A DNA stretch of 64,000 bases from Isoperla grammatica (Eukaryota; Arthropoda; Insecta; Plecoptera; Perlodidae). How positions within the stretch are numbered: the first letter of the stretch is position 1; every line of letters begins with the position of its first letter. Shown piece by piece: positions 49,711 through 61,700 of this stretch. Position numbers and translations under genes: made by a program. A model generated the notes under the pieces. The model worked only from the letters and a program-made list of their open reading frames with translations, did no database searches and was not told the origin of the DNA. Location: NCBI GenBank assembly GCA_945910005.1, contig OX246746.1, positions 30,375,659 through 30,439,658 on the forward strand, written 5' to 3'.

Positions 49711-52700
49711 CCTTACACACACACACACACTCCCTCTCTCGCACGTACAGACACACAGGCAGGCACACATATTATTATTATTATTTATTATTATTTATTT
49801 TCAATGCTTTGACCCAGTACAAAAGATACATGTAATAGCCCTTGTACAATGCACATTGATGGTAGAAAGAATTAGAGCGCAGCCCCATTACACAGTATTG
49901 TGTCTTACTACCATGATACATAGCCTATAACTAACTTAATTTACGCTACAATATTATCAACTTAACTGGATATTATGTACAATTATTTACAATGTAATAT
50001 ACAACAAGTCTTTAGCATATTTATCAGTACGTGTTTGCGTGTGCTTGTGCTTGTGCGTGTGCGTGTGCGTGTGCGTGTGCGTGTGCGTGTGCGTGTGCGT
50101 GTGCGTGTGCGTGTGCGTGTGTGTGTGCGTGTGCGTGTGCGTGTGCGTGTGCGTGTGCGTGTGCGTGTGCGTGTGCGTGTGCGTGTGCGTGTGCGTGTGC
50201 GTGTGCGTGTGCGTGTGCGTGTGCGTGTGTGTGCGTGTGCGTGTGCGTGTGCGTGTGCGGTGCGTGTGAGTGTGCGTGTGCGTGTGCATGCTCGTTAAGT
50301 GGTATGACTGTTCAGCAATGACTCTCTCAGTTGCTTTTGAAATTTGTGTGTACATCGAATATTTTTTACATCGGTTTCAAGACCATTAAATAGTGAAACT
50401 GCCCTGTAATAGAAACCATGCTGATATTGAGATGTTCTTGCGAAGGGAGGACAGAGGGTCACTCCTCTACCAAATCGTACAGAACGATAATTTAATTTTA
50501 CACGAGTTAGAGGATCCAAGTCTATTTCATTAGAGAACATTTTTTTAAGAAACACAATATCAATTTCCTTCAGATAGCTTTCAATAGACATTAATTTACA
50601 TAGGTCTAACCTCTCTTTACTGTTGCAGTCCTTCCTACCTGTTATGAATCTAGTTGCTCTGTTTTGAATAGCCTCTAGCTTAAGCAAATTGCTTTTAGAC
50701 GAAGGATGCCACGCAGGACATCCAAAAGACATAACAGTTCTAATCAAACATAAATATAATGTTCGTTTTACCTTGGGTCTAGCACTATGTACAGTTCTGG
50801 AGAGAAATCCAAGTAGTTTTGCAGCCTTATTTCTTATTATCTCAGTATGAATATTCCACTTTAAATCATTTGACACTGTAACGCCTAAAATTTTCACAGT
50901 CTTCACCGTTATCAAAACCTTACCATTAATGGAGTACACTGACATTGGAGGATTTTTGGATTTAGAAATTTGTAGGTGATTACACTTTTTTTCATTCACT
51001 GGCATATAGTTTAGTTGACACCACAAATGAATATTTGTGAATATACACACACATATACACAAGTAGACGCACGCAGGTAACTGTTACACACACAATACAT
51101 TATGGTAGAAACATGACAATAATGTAACAACAACAGTACCCTCAGCACTCAAAGTAACCAACAACTCATTTATGTAGAATGAACCCAGGCCATGAAAGCC
51201 AAGTACAGCTTACGATGGATCGCTTTCTTCCTGTGCTTCAGCTATCGCACTACTTGGATGTTGTGGAGGTTCAGATCGCTCACCAAGTGGCCCATAAGTC
51301 TGAAGCGTTCTTCCAGGCGATGACATCGCACGATGCCCTAATGGAGCAACTGACACAGACCATCACAGTTGTCAAAGCCTTGCGGTAAACTTACATTCCT
51401 TTATACTCAGAAACATTTCAAGTCTGATGTACTTTCTTAATGAGAATGAAAACAACGTGATTGTTCTAGTTATTAAGTATTAGTGGTGTAGAACGATATC
51501 GATAATTCGATACGATATCGATATCGCACGAAAATCGCCGTTAATTTCGATATCGATATGGTAGTGTCATATCGAAAATATCGAGATATCGTGGTCAATT
51601 TAAAAAATTAAAATATTTTCGCTATGGTCTGCAGTATGCATTGCTGCAGTATGTGTTGCTACAGTGTACCTACCGGGCCCCCCCCCCCCCCAGCCCTCGA
51701 GGATATCGCGATATCATTGTCACTTGAAGTATTTCTCCCATGGTTTGCAGTACGCGTTGCTGCAGTTTGTAACTGGACATCTACCCCCTCCACACAGATG
51801 GCCGCACGGGCCGGCGGGTTCCCTTTGTTTGCATCGAGACATTGGATCCATTCAACTATTTGTACCTGGAACCCCGAACTCTTTCCGAGAAGAATGTTGT
51901 TGTTCAGTATTGCTTGATACTTTTACGACTGTCAATAGCCGATGTCCCCCGACACGTGACTAGACGTCATCACGCGAATTCAAGCCTTTATCGCTGTGCA
52001 GCAACTCGTACTGCAGGCCACGGGCGAAAAATCTTCAAGTTGATAATGATATCCCGGGGGAAGGGTGGGGGGATAGACGTGAAGACACTAACTGCAGCAA
52101 CGCGTACTGCTGGCCATGGCAAAAACACTTAAAATTGACTACTATTTCTTATGTATTGTTTTATTACCCCCGAAAAAATTCGATATCGCGATAGGCCTAT
52201 CGATGTCAATTTTTTAATAACAATATAGGGATACGATATCGGCAAAATGGCGCCAATATCGATATTGAAAAAAATATCGTTTGACACCACTATTAAGTAT
52301 TTTAGAGTTGTATGCATATGGGGTTTTTTGTATCGCCCATATGTATTGTTTCATACCAAAATACTAAATTTATACAAAATGCTAGGAGTGTGTCTACATA
52401 TTATGTATTTTGTGTTGACTTATGATTTTATTTCTCAAGTTATATTGTATTCATTTATGTTTTGAGCTCTTTTTCGTTTGTTTATAGAATGTCTTTAGCC
52501 ACATCAATATAACCTACCTGTGTTACATACTACTAGTTAATTATACATATTTTCACCAGCAGCACACCCATTAGCATTGTTTCTTCTTTCTAGTGAAAGA
52601 ACTCACCATATTGATCAATCTTTAGTTCGCGACTCGTTGGACATTCTAAGATTGGAACGAGCCCGTTGCAGTAACTTGGTCGTACATCAGAAGGTAAAGC

Positions 52701-55700
52701 GATAATCTTGCACTCACAATTTCACCGCGTCTGCTTTACGTGACCGATTTGTGTCAAGATGCTAACTTGCTTCCAGCTCAAACTGATGGCGACCGTTCAC
52801 CAAACCCAGCCAATGATACAGCTATTGCTATCGACACCAGACTATGTTGCCGCTCTGGATCTCATTTCAACCACACAGGAAATATTGGTCCAAGAACTCG
52901 CCGGTGTTCACAGCTTCCGCCATCTCGGATCCCAATTGTTGGAAATGGAAAGGATGATTGACAAAATGTTGAGTGCAGAGTTCCAACGATATGCGACGGC
53001 CGACTTGAACCGACCGCTTGTAGAAAATCAGCAAGTCTTGGAAGGGGATAAACTAGTCTCAATAATATTTGGAATGCTGAGACAAAAACATTTTCATTTT
53101 ATCGACACGTATAAAGAAGAGGCATTCACAACAATCAAAGCAATTGTTAAACAGGTCAGTAGTCACTCGTCTCATCGCACAGTGGCTCCGAAGCTACCTT
53201 ACTGATAATGCCATCTTGGATTGCTGAGGTATTGGCCGACTAGCTTGCTGGCTGGGCACGAATCACTCGTCAGGACAAAGATATCGGTAAGGTTGCTTCA
53301 AAACGAATGTAGTGTATGTTTGTTCAATTGTTTTGTTTCTACAATCATTCTCAAGTACCTCCTGAGGTACCTTGAGGCGTTTTTCCTGTTCTGATGAATA
53401 TATATATATATATATATATATATTAAATATATGAATATATGAATAAAAGATAACCATGCTGTATGGCAATCCTTTAGCTTTTTATGAAGCTTAATGAACC
53501 CATAGACCACTGCCAGACTGCAGCAAGTATAAAAAAATACAGTCACAGATTCATAATCCTTCTTTCCAATGGATGAAATGTTATGGATTTTTGGAGGGAG
53601 AAGTCATAGAACCAAGGCACCTAAATAATAATGGCATTTAAAGATAGAAGGGTGGCACCATTGTATTAATGGGAGATGGAAGAAATTTCTTGAAATCAGC
53701 TTTTAAAAAGCATGGGAAATGATTGCGTGCATGCCCTGTATTTTGTTTCATTCTTGTGTCTAATTCTGCACTTCATGTGTATTACAGCTCTACTTTATTA
53801 CTTATTAGTCTTGTTTTGTCGGTATATTTTTAAGACTGGCAATTAGTGATGACGTTGCTTGTGTTCCCAGATCGTGATTGAGGTGGTTGCGGCCAGTGAT
53901 TCCGGTGACTCCGAGCTGGCGTTCACAGGTCTAGGCGATCAGTTGCAGAACCTCGCTCTTCACGATTGGATCTTGCTACTGGAGAATACCACCAACACTT
54001 TACTTCGGTTGATTAACCGAGTGAAAGTAGTGCACGATGTGATGAGGCGAGCAGGCGACGTGAGTGCTGGGAAATCGCCCACTGATGATGACAACCCTGC
54101 CCAGTTGCCTCTCACTGTGTAAGTTTTAAGATATTAAAACCATTTTAAAGCTTTGCAGTCACGGTTTTCAGTTTTCGCAATGCACAAGTTTTCATATGCA
54201 CAATGTACGTAAGTAGTTTAGAGCTCTGTGAAATTGAAACCTAGAACTGGGAAAGTACCTACCAACATTTTTTTATTTTTGAGTGGCTGATACCCTCAAT
54301 ATTGTTAATTTACCCTGCTACACGCCACACATATTTCCCCGCAAAATGGATATATACAAAACTGAAAACCTCGACTGCACAGCCGATAGGTAGGCGCAAT
54401 ATTAAAGTAAGCAACATTAACAGTAATTTATTAATATCTTGAGAATGCGTCAAGATATTGAAAAATGGATTCGTAACTGGTATTTGGTTTTGAATCGGCT
54501 AAACAATGGCCATTCAAAACTTTCAAATATTGTAATCGTTACGGTTAGGGATGTCAACGATTACGATTAAATCGATTCGATTAATCGATTATTAATCGAA
54601 AACGATTAATCGATTATTTAAAAAAAAAAATCGATTTTAAATTTTCGCGCTTTTTTAAATTTAGTTCTCAAGATCTGCCGCCTATTCGAGCGCGAGCGCT
54701 AGCGCTAGCATCGCTATTGCTCAGTTTTACAGTAGGCCTAGGCCTAGGCCTAAGAACAGCAACAGCATAACTTTGCGTCATAATTTGAGCCGAATTTCCA
54801 GTCATATTTTGAATAGCTGCGTCTAGTCGCCTACCCTAGACCTAGCATTCGACGCCTACGATCTATAAAAATACGAGGTGTTATGTTTGTTCACAAATAA
54901 CAAGAGAAGTAAGGTTAGAAAAGTCCCTACGATTTTTAGTTCACATCACGTAAATTTTAATTACGCTGCACATGAAAATAATAATATTACGACGGATATT
55001 CAGCATACTTAATTACTTATTGGTTAAAAAAAAACGGGAAGTGAATAACTATAGCCCTTCAGGCCTAGCTAGGACAGAAATTATCGTCGAAATCTTGGAC
55101 AGAACATAACAAAAATACTCCGTGACGTAAAATATATCGATAGTCAAAAAGAAGTCGAATTGCGAACTCGTGGCTTGCGCGGGCAATTCAAACTAACCGA
55201 AACCAGACCGAAGTTTGGAAGAAACTTGCTACTATACCGACATTTAACAAAACGATTAAAATCGATTAATAATCGATTATGGAGGTGAAAGTGAATTCGA
55301 TTATCGATTATAATAATTTAATCGTTTGACATCCCTAGTTACGGTTGTTATTTCTGATATGAATTGAATAATGTAGGTATACAGCATGGTCTAAGGATAT
55401 CCTAGGTCTGGCACTCCCGCGCGCCCGATCTCGTCCGGCCCGCGCATAGCGTCACGTGGATACAAGATCGCTGGCCGGCTGCCGCTTCGCGCGTGTTAAA
55501 ATGCTACTCTCCTCCACTGATTAAGTATCTATCGTCAAAATTAAAGTCGTATTTGAATGTGTTTGTTATATGGTTACTAACAATGCATTATATACAGTCT
55601 TGGGTAAATTACTTTTGAAAAGTAGTGACATTACTTTACTCATTACCTTTCATTAAAAGTAATGAAGTTACGTTACTAATTACTTCAGTCTTAAAGTAAT

Positions 55701-58700
55701 GGCATTACTTTACTTTTCCTCCCGAAAAGTAATGACGTTACTTTTGTAATACTTTTGCGATCTTATCAAATAAATAGGATAAGGTCGAATTTGGTATGTC
55801 ATCAAATTATTTGTAAATGCAGATGCATTCTGAAACGTGGTTACCAGTGTTTTATTTATCAACGTAGGATAGGATGCTGTGCACCCAAATCAACAGGGAA
55901 AACAACACCAAATACCTTGGTATTATCATTGATTGTCATCTTAGGTGGGATACTCACTCCAAAAGCATTACAAATAAACTAAGCCAGATGACATATATCT
56001 TTTACAGACTTCGAAATATTTTAAATTATCACTTAATACGAACAATCTACTTTGCACTTGTACAAACTACTCTACAATATGGAATTATTGGTTGGGGTGG
56101 TTGTAAAACAACTCATCTGGAGAAGATACTCACAGCACAAAAAAGAATCCTCAAAGTTATTTTAAATCAACCAATGACCTTCCCTAGTAATTTATTATTC
56201 TCAACTCTTAATATCTTAGATCCTAGACAACTATATACAAAAACCATTTTAATACACATATTTAGGTAAGATCGATGTGCAATTTTATATGTTGAAGTTG
56301 AGAACATTGATGCGGTGTTTAATTTTTTCGCGACTGGTGGCGAAATCGAGAACTTGGTGAACACGGCAGCAAGCCCATGCACAATGTTAGGTTAGGTAGG
56401 TTAGGTTTTTTTCGATTATCTCGGCAACTGTTCGTCGTAGAGCAAACCAGACAGTATCCCTTAATCACACTCGTTATTCTCTAACAAGAAATAAATTTGT
56501 TTGGGAGACGAATTCGTCGGGAGTAACTTGCGGGAGTCACTTGCTCGGGTACTGCGGCTGTATATGTGGTTAGGGTAGGCGGTCGTTTTTCTTTGAACTT
56601 TTCAAGTAACGCGATCCTTATCTTGACAAAGGAACTTTTATTTGAGAAAGTTTATATTTTCGGCAAACTTTTTAATACGTTCTTTGAAGCAGTACTGTAA
56701 CTGTAACCTAACGAAAAGTAACGCGTTAGTAACGTAAAAATCACGTACAAATGTAATGAAGCTACTTTACTCGTTAGTAATAAATCATTGTAACGGCGTT
56801 ACCGATTCCGTTACTGAAAAAGTAATTTCGTTACAGTAACGCGTTACTTCCGTTACGTTACTACCCAAGACTGATTATATAAGTGGATAGAAATATTAGC
56901 TCAGTAGAAACTACTATAAATATAATATTAGGCGTACAGTGGTAAGATGAAGACATGACCGATAAACACATCTTTGCGTGATTATGTGTCATGTGAACGT
57001 GATAAAACCGTTACAGCAACATTAAACACACAATACGCATTTTGTAGGTAAATATATAGTTACACCAAACACATTTTAGCTGGAATTATTTCGCTTTAGC
57101 ATTGTCATTTTATTCGTACCCAGAGTTACGCCTAATTCGATTACGTCATTCGTACCATTTTATAATATTGCGTATTATTATATAATGCTTACATGGGCCA
57201 AGATTCCAGTACGGTACTGGACTAAAGCCCCAGCCACAATTTTTGGCATCGTGATCGTAATCGGTTTCGTGATTGCAATCGTACAATTTCCCATTAAAAT
57301 CAACTACGACGTTACGATTTAGTTGTGAACAGTGCCGTAAGAACCATGTAAGTTAACTTTGTTACGATTTCCGACTTGCGATCCCGATCTCGATACCGAA
57401 AATTGTGGTTAGGAGGCATGGTTAGGCCCATGTAAACGTAGCACATAATAATGCCGTTCCATACACTGTACAGTATAATGTCACATCACATGCAATAAAA
57501 ATATAAAGTCGGTACATTTCATTTGTAAACTGTTCAAATACGAATTATAATGTGATTGCGTGCTGGCTTTAAATACGAGCGTAAATGCAAATTCAAATAC
57601 GGTGGTTTTTCTCTCTAGATATTACGTGTAAATAATATTAGACGTTTGGAGGTGATGTTCATCAAGACCTGATAACGCGAATCAGTTGTAAGTTTTAAAT
57701 TACATTGAATATGCCAATAAATTTAAAATAACAATAACAACATTGAAACTTAATTGAACGAGATGACGGCATTGCTTTGACTAGGCCTATAGCTGTAGCT
57801 TACTGTTCTGCAATACAAAATAATAACGTGAATATATTTAGAGAATGCTTTATGTGGGTGCCTTTATGCCTTTATGGAGATGTTCGTATATGGCAGTCAG
57901 TAACAATATTATTCTGATATATTTGACTTACCTTGGTAAAGACTCGACTACTCTATGTTATAGTTTTCTTTCTACTTTGGGTATCGAGCCTTGTACCTCC
58001 GTGGCAATTTGCGAAGCCGACATTAGTTTTGAGACGCATCCTGGTTTGACGTTTCGTGATTTTTTTGGTGAATAACCCAACAACTTGTGTTTTAAATCCC
58101 AATGAAAATCAGAGAGCTCAAAATGTTCAGAACAATCAACAAATTCTACAATTCTTTCGATTGAATTTGTCAGACCCTTTACAAAATCAAACCCAAATTA
58201 AGCACAATCCTTTATAATTAGGGAATCTAAAAAAATAAATTGTATTTATCCGTCGGCACTCTGTAAATCGCTTTGTTTGGTAGGGCTTCTGTTGTTACAT
58301 CCACTCACCACACCATCATCATTGTTAGTATTTTTAACTGTAGAGTACATTACTACATAATAATGTATTTAAAAAATAAATAAAAAGCTTTTACGAACGA
58401 ATCATACGAATAAACAGTTGCTTACGAATAGTTAACGCTGTACAAACGTGGAGAACGAACTGTGTAGGTCAAAATATGCAAATAGTATCACATTACGTCA
58501 CACTTATTAATATCTATAAAAAAAAACGTTCATATTATAATATCGGAACTTCTAATTGACAATGTACGTCTAATATAACACTTTTATAAAAGTTATATTA
58601 AGTGAGGAAAGGATCCAACAGCTTACCTTCGTGTAGTAAGATGACGGATTTGCGAGTCTGAAGTACACATAAAAGACATAGGCCTAATACAAATTCGTTA

Positions 58701-61700
58701 TATTTTGTATTGTCTTTTATGTGTACTTCAAACTCGCAAATCCGTCATCTTACTACACGAAGGTAAGCTGTTGGATCCTTTCCTCACTTAATATACCATT
58801 CCAGCCGATTGGCACATACTTTCATAACCTTTTATAAAAGTTAATTACTTTTTTATATTCTTCCGGAACTATAAGCACTTTGGGTAGAAAATTCTACTTT
58901 TTAAACACTCTAATCAAACACACTGACAACAGTTCTCAATATCTTTGTAGTATCTACACTCAACGAGACGTTTGGACACGACTCCTTACACATTGGAAGC
59001 AGACGACACACTACTGAGAGGTCCAGATACAGCCAGTGAGAAAAGTTTATAAACATTTGTGGAAGTAAGCAATCGTAATAAATTTATGATGACTTGGCGA
59101 GAATAATGCTATTGTAAAAAGGTTTCGAACTAACAAGGATCGAGCGAACATAACCGAGAGTAGTTTTGTGTGCGTGTTTATTTACGGAAGTGAGTTATTT
59201 ATATCGGTATCAAGAAAATGCAATGTAATAGTTCTGTTGTGGCAATATTACTGATATCTGAAGAAGATTATAAGTTGTCACCAAGACGGCAACCATAAAC
59301 AAAGTGCGAGGATTTGAAATATGAGTGTTTAGTTAAGAACAGAGACAGTATTCATTGATTACCCCTGTCAATAACTCAGAGCGGAGCCCTGAATGCGAGC
59401 ACTTGACTCGTGCGCTGGGCGATTCTTGTATCCACGTGATGTCACGAGCGGGCCGGCTGCCGCGAGCATCTGCGCAATGTCATACCTAGCCCACACAGTA
59501 ATATCATTGTATCATGGGTATACAGTACATAATAAATTAAGACCATCATAACAGTTTGTTGAATGGTAGGAACTAGAGAAGTAGAAAATTGACTTGATAT
59601 TATTAGACTCGGCTATTTTGTAAGGATGAGACTACTTACATTGGGGCAAGTTTAGCTATTTACCAATATGTACTTTTGTTACCCCTATAGGTCCGACCCG
59701 GCTGACAGCTTCCTCTCCGCAGACGAGCACGCAAGGGTATTGCTCAAACTTACCGACCTACTAACGTCTGTTTGCGATTATGCCCACGAGCGAGTCGCCC
59801 AGCTTGTTACTACGCAGTCTCAAGGACAGATGCAGAACCATCAAAACAACCAGCAAGAACCTCAGTCCTGGGTATGTAGTAGGGATGTCATAGGGTACCC
59901 GGGTTACACGGATCCAGAAATTACCCGAATCCATTTTTAGGATCCGGATCCTTATCGGGTAGTATTATTTGTATAAAAAAAAAATAAAAAAAATACGCGA
60001 CGATATTTTTGCGGCTACTTTCCTTGAAGCTACAGTGAATTCCTGCTTGTGGGCGTGGCCAGCTGGTCGCTGGTTAGTACGCGCTGTCATTACTGCGGGC
60101 GAGTTCTGTGATGCCATATACACTCCCCTCCCTCGCCCCCCTCGCCATTCCCGCGCGCAGCGGCCACACAGAGCCCAACCCACACAGCGGCCGGCAGCTG
60201 ACACGGACAGAGAACGACCTTCAACCGCGTGGTTTCGGGGGGGGGGGGGGGGGGGGGGGGTAACCAAGATATGATGACATAATTTAGGCTTTTAGGATTC
60301 GGGTAACCCGGTTCTTGGAAGGTCTGGAACCGGATCCGAATTTTCCTACCCTATGACATCCCTAGTATGTAGACTCTTTTTTCCACTTCATTGTCACTCC
60401 AATGTAGGCCTACATAGCACAAATAATTTCTTATTTCCTTTTACTTCACTTTTTTTCTGAGGTCTTAAATAATTCTTCTGTTTCTCTCCTTTAGTTTATT
60501 CCTTTTCTGTGATTGTAGATTTCAATGGTAAGCAGTGTTCTCCCCAGGAAAAAAAGCTCAGTGGTTGTTTCAAAATAATTGCTGGGTAGTGTATTTCCAG
60601 GGTAAACACAAAAAAATAGGGGTCTGGGGGTTGGTTCATAGATCCTTTTTGGTGTGTTTAAGAGGTTTTTAAAGGCCTCTCAAGGTAACTTTATATCGTT
60701 GCTTTTGTGGTAAGAGCATTTCTTATTTTATTGAAATCAAGCATTACTTTTTCATTTTTGTATGTACGCGTATAGCATTGTTACAATGATTAGCCTGACA
60801 ACTTTAAAATTTGTTGTGATTATATTAATTTTCTTGTGCATGGTTCTGTTGTGTGGGCCAAGGTCAACAGGATTTACAGGTTTAGTTTGATAACATTATT
60901 TACTTCTTGTAACTTCGAATAAAATTAAGAGATACCGAGCATTGCCGAAGATTTGCACGAGCCATGGGCAAGTTATCATCAGTGAGCGGTGTATGTCGGG
61001 TTGTCGGCCAAGCGAAGGTCATGCATAGATGACACGTTAGGCCATGTTGATGTTTCGTTGAACAATATTTCCTCACACGCCATTAGGTACATTTTTCTAT
61101 TGGATAGTCAAAGGGTAAAGAGAACATACTTTTGCTAGATGGAGGTGTTAATTTTGATTGTTTATTAAAAAGCTGACTGGCGGCAGTAAAGTTAGCCGGG
61201 CGGTAGCCCGCCCGGCTAACCGGCTCTGGGGAGAACACTGGTAAGGGTTGTATTAAAAACTCTCAGGTTTTTGCCAACCCTGCTTAGAAGGCCTTCTGTT
61301 TGTAGTGGGAATGAACGTAATTGTGTGTATCAAAAAGCATGCATAAAAGTGTACTCAAATAATGTCCACCTTGAAATATTCGCCATAGAACACGTTTCCT
61401 TGCAGTCCGAGAACTCGTACTGGCTGGTAGACAAAGCAACCGCTGCACAGGTTCGAGACTTGGCCCGTGTGATGGACGTCTTCACGGAGAGCTGTGAAGT
61501 AGTGTGCGGCCGAGCAAGTACTGCCCTACGTTCTGCCTTCAAAGTCCAGGTAACACGTTTTACAAGTGTCGTGTCGTGCATGGCGGAAGAGACAGTTGGT
61601 TGTGCTCAAACATTTGCTTACTTCAACTTGTGAACTTCAATTCAACTTCTTTCACATCTAAAAATAGAGTATGAATTTTATCCTTCAAACTATACATGAA

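Larger units (their letters stand above)
49345..51040 (-). mobile_element. LINE fragment with RT C-terminus, 3' UTR and (TAC)n tail
   Basis: The minus-strand frame 51040 to 50295 reads VNEKKCNHLQISKS, KILGVTVSNDLKWNIH, KAAKLLGFLSRTV, LYLCLIRTVMSFGCPAWHPS, QNRATRFITG and AVSLFNGLETDV. These are the fingers/thumb and downstream part of a jockey/CR1-like reverse transcriptase. The 3' UTR continues to lower coordinates and ends AATAAAGAATACTACTAC, followed by (TAC)n at 49345-49400, its probable 3' tail. The catalytic YADD region is not in the fragment. Microsatellites at 49641-49735 and 50034-50288 lie in the 3' UTR. Confidence 0.83.
55385..59516. mobile_element. 4.1-kb DNA element with GC-rich diverged TIRs and 9-bp TSD
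   Basis: The same 9 bp, GGTATACAG, flank both ends (55376-55384, 59517-59525), and both ends start CATG. The inverted ends are about 130 bp. Matching blocks include CTTGTATCCACGTGA, CGCGGGCCGG / GAGCGGGCCGG and a GG(C/T)TAGGT core, with clear divergence. They are GC-rich, unlike the interior. A hAT element, a small MITE and a palindrome lie inside. I found no transposase. A 9-bp duplication with long TIRs suits a MULE-like element; a P-like element (8-bp, CATG ends) is the alternative. Confidence 0.7.

Noticed and set aside
50295..51062. 255-codon host gene
   Set aside because: Its sequence is the C-terminal part of a non-LTR reverse transcriptase in a truncated LINE.
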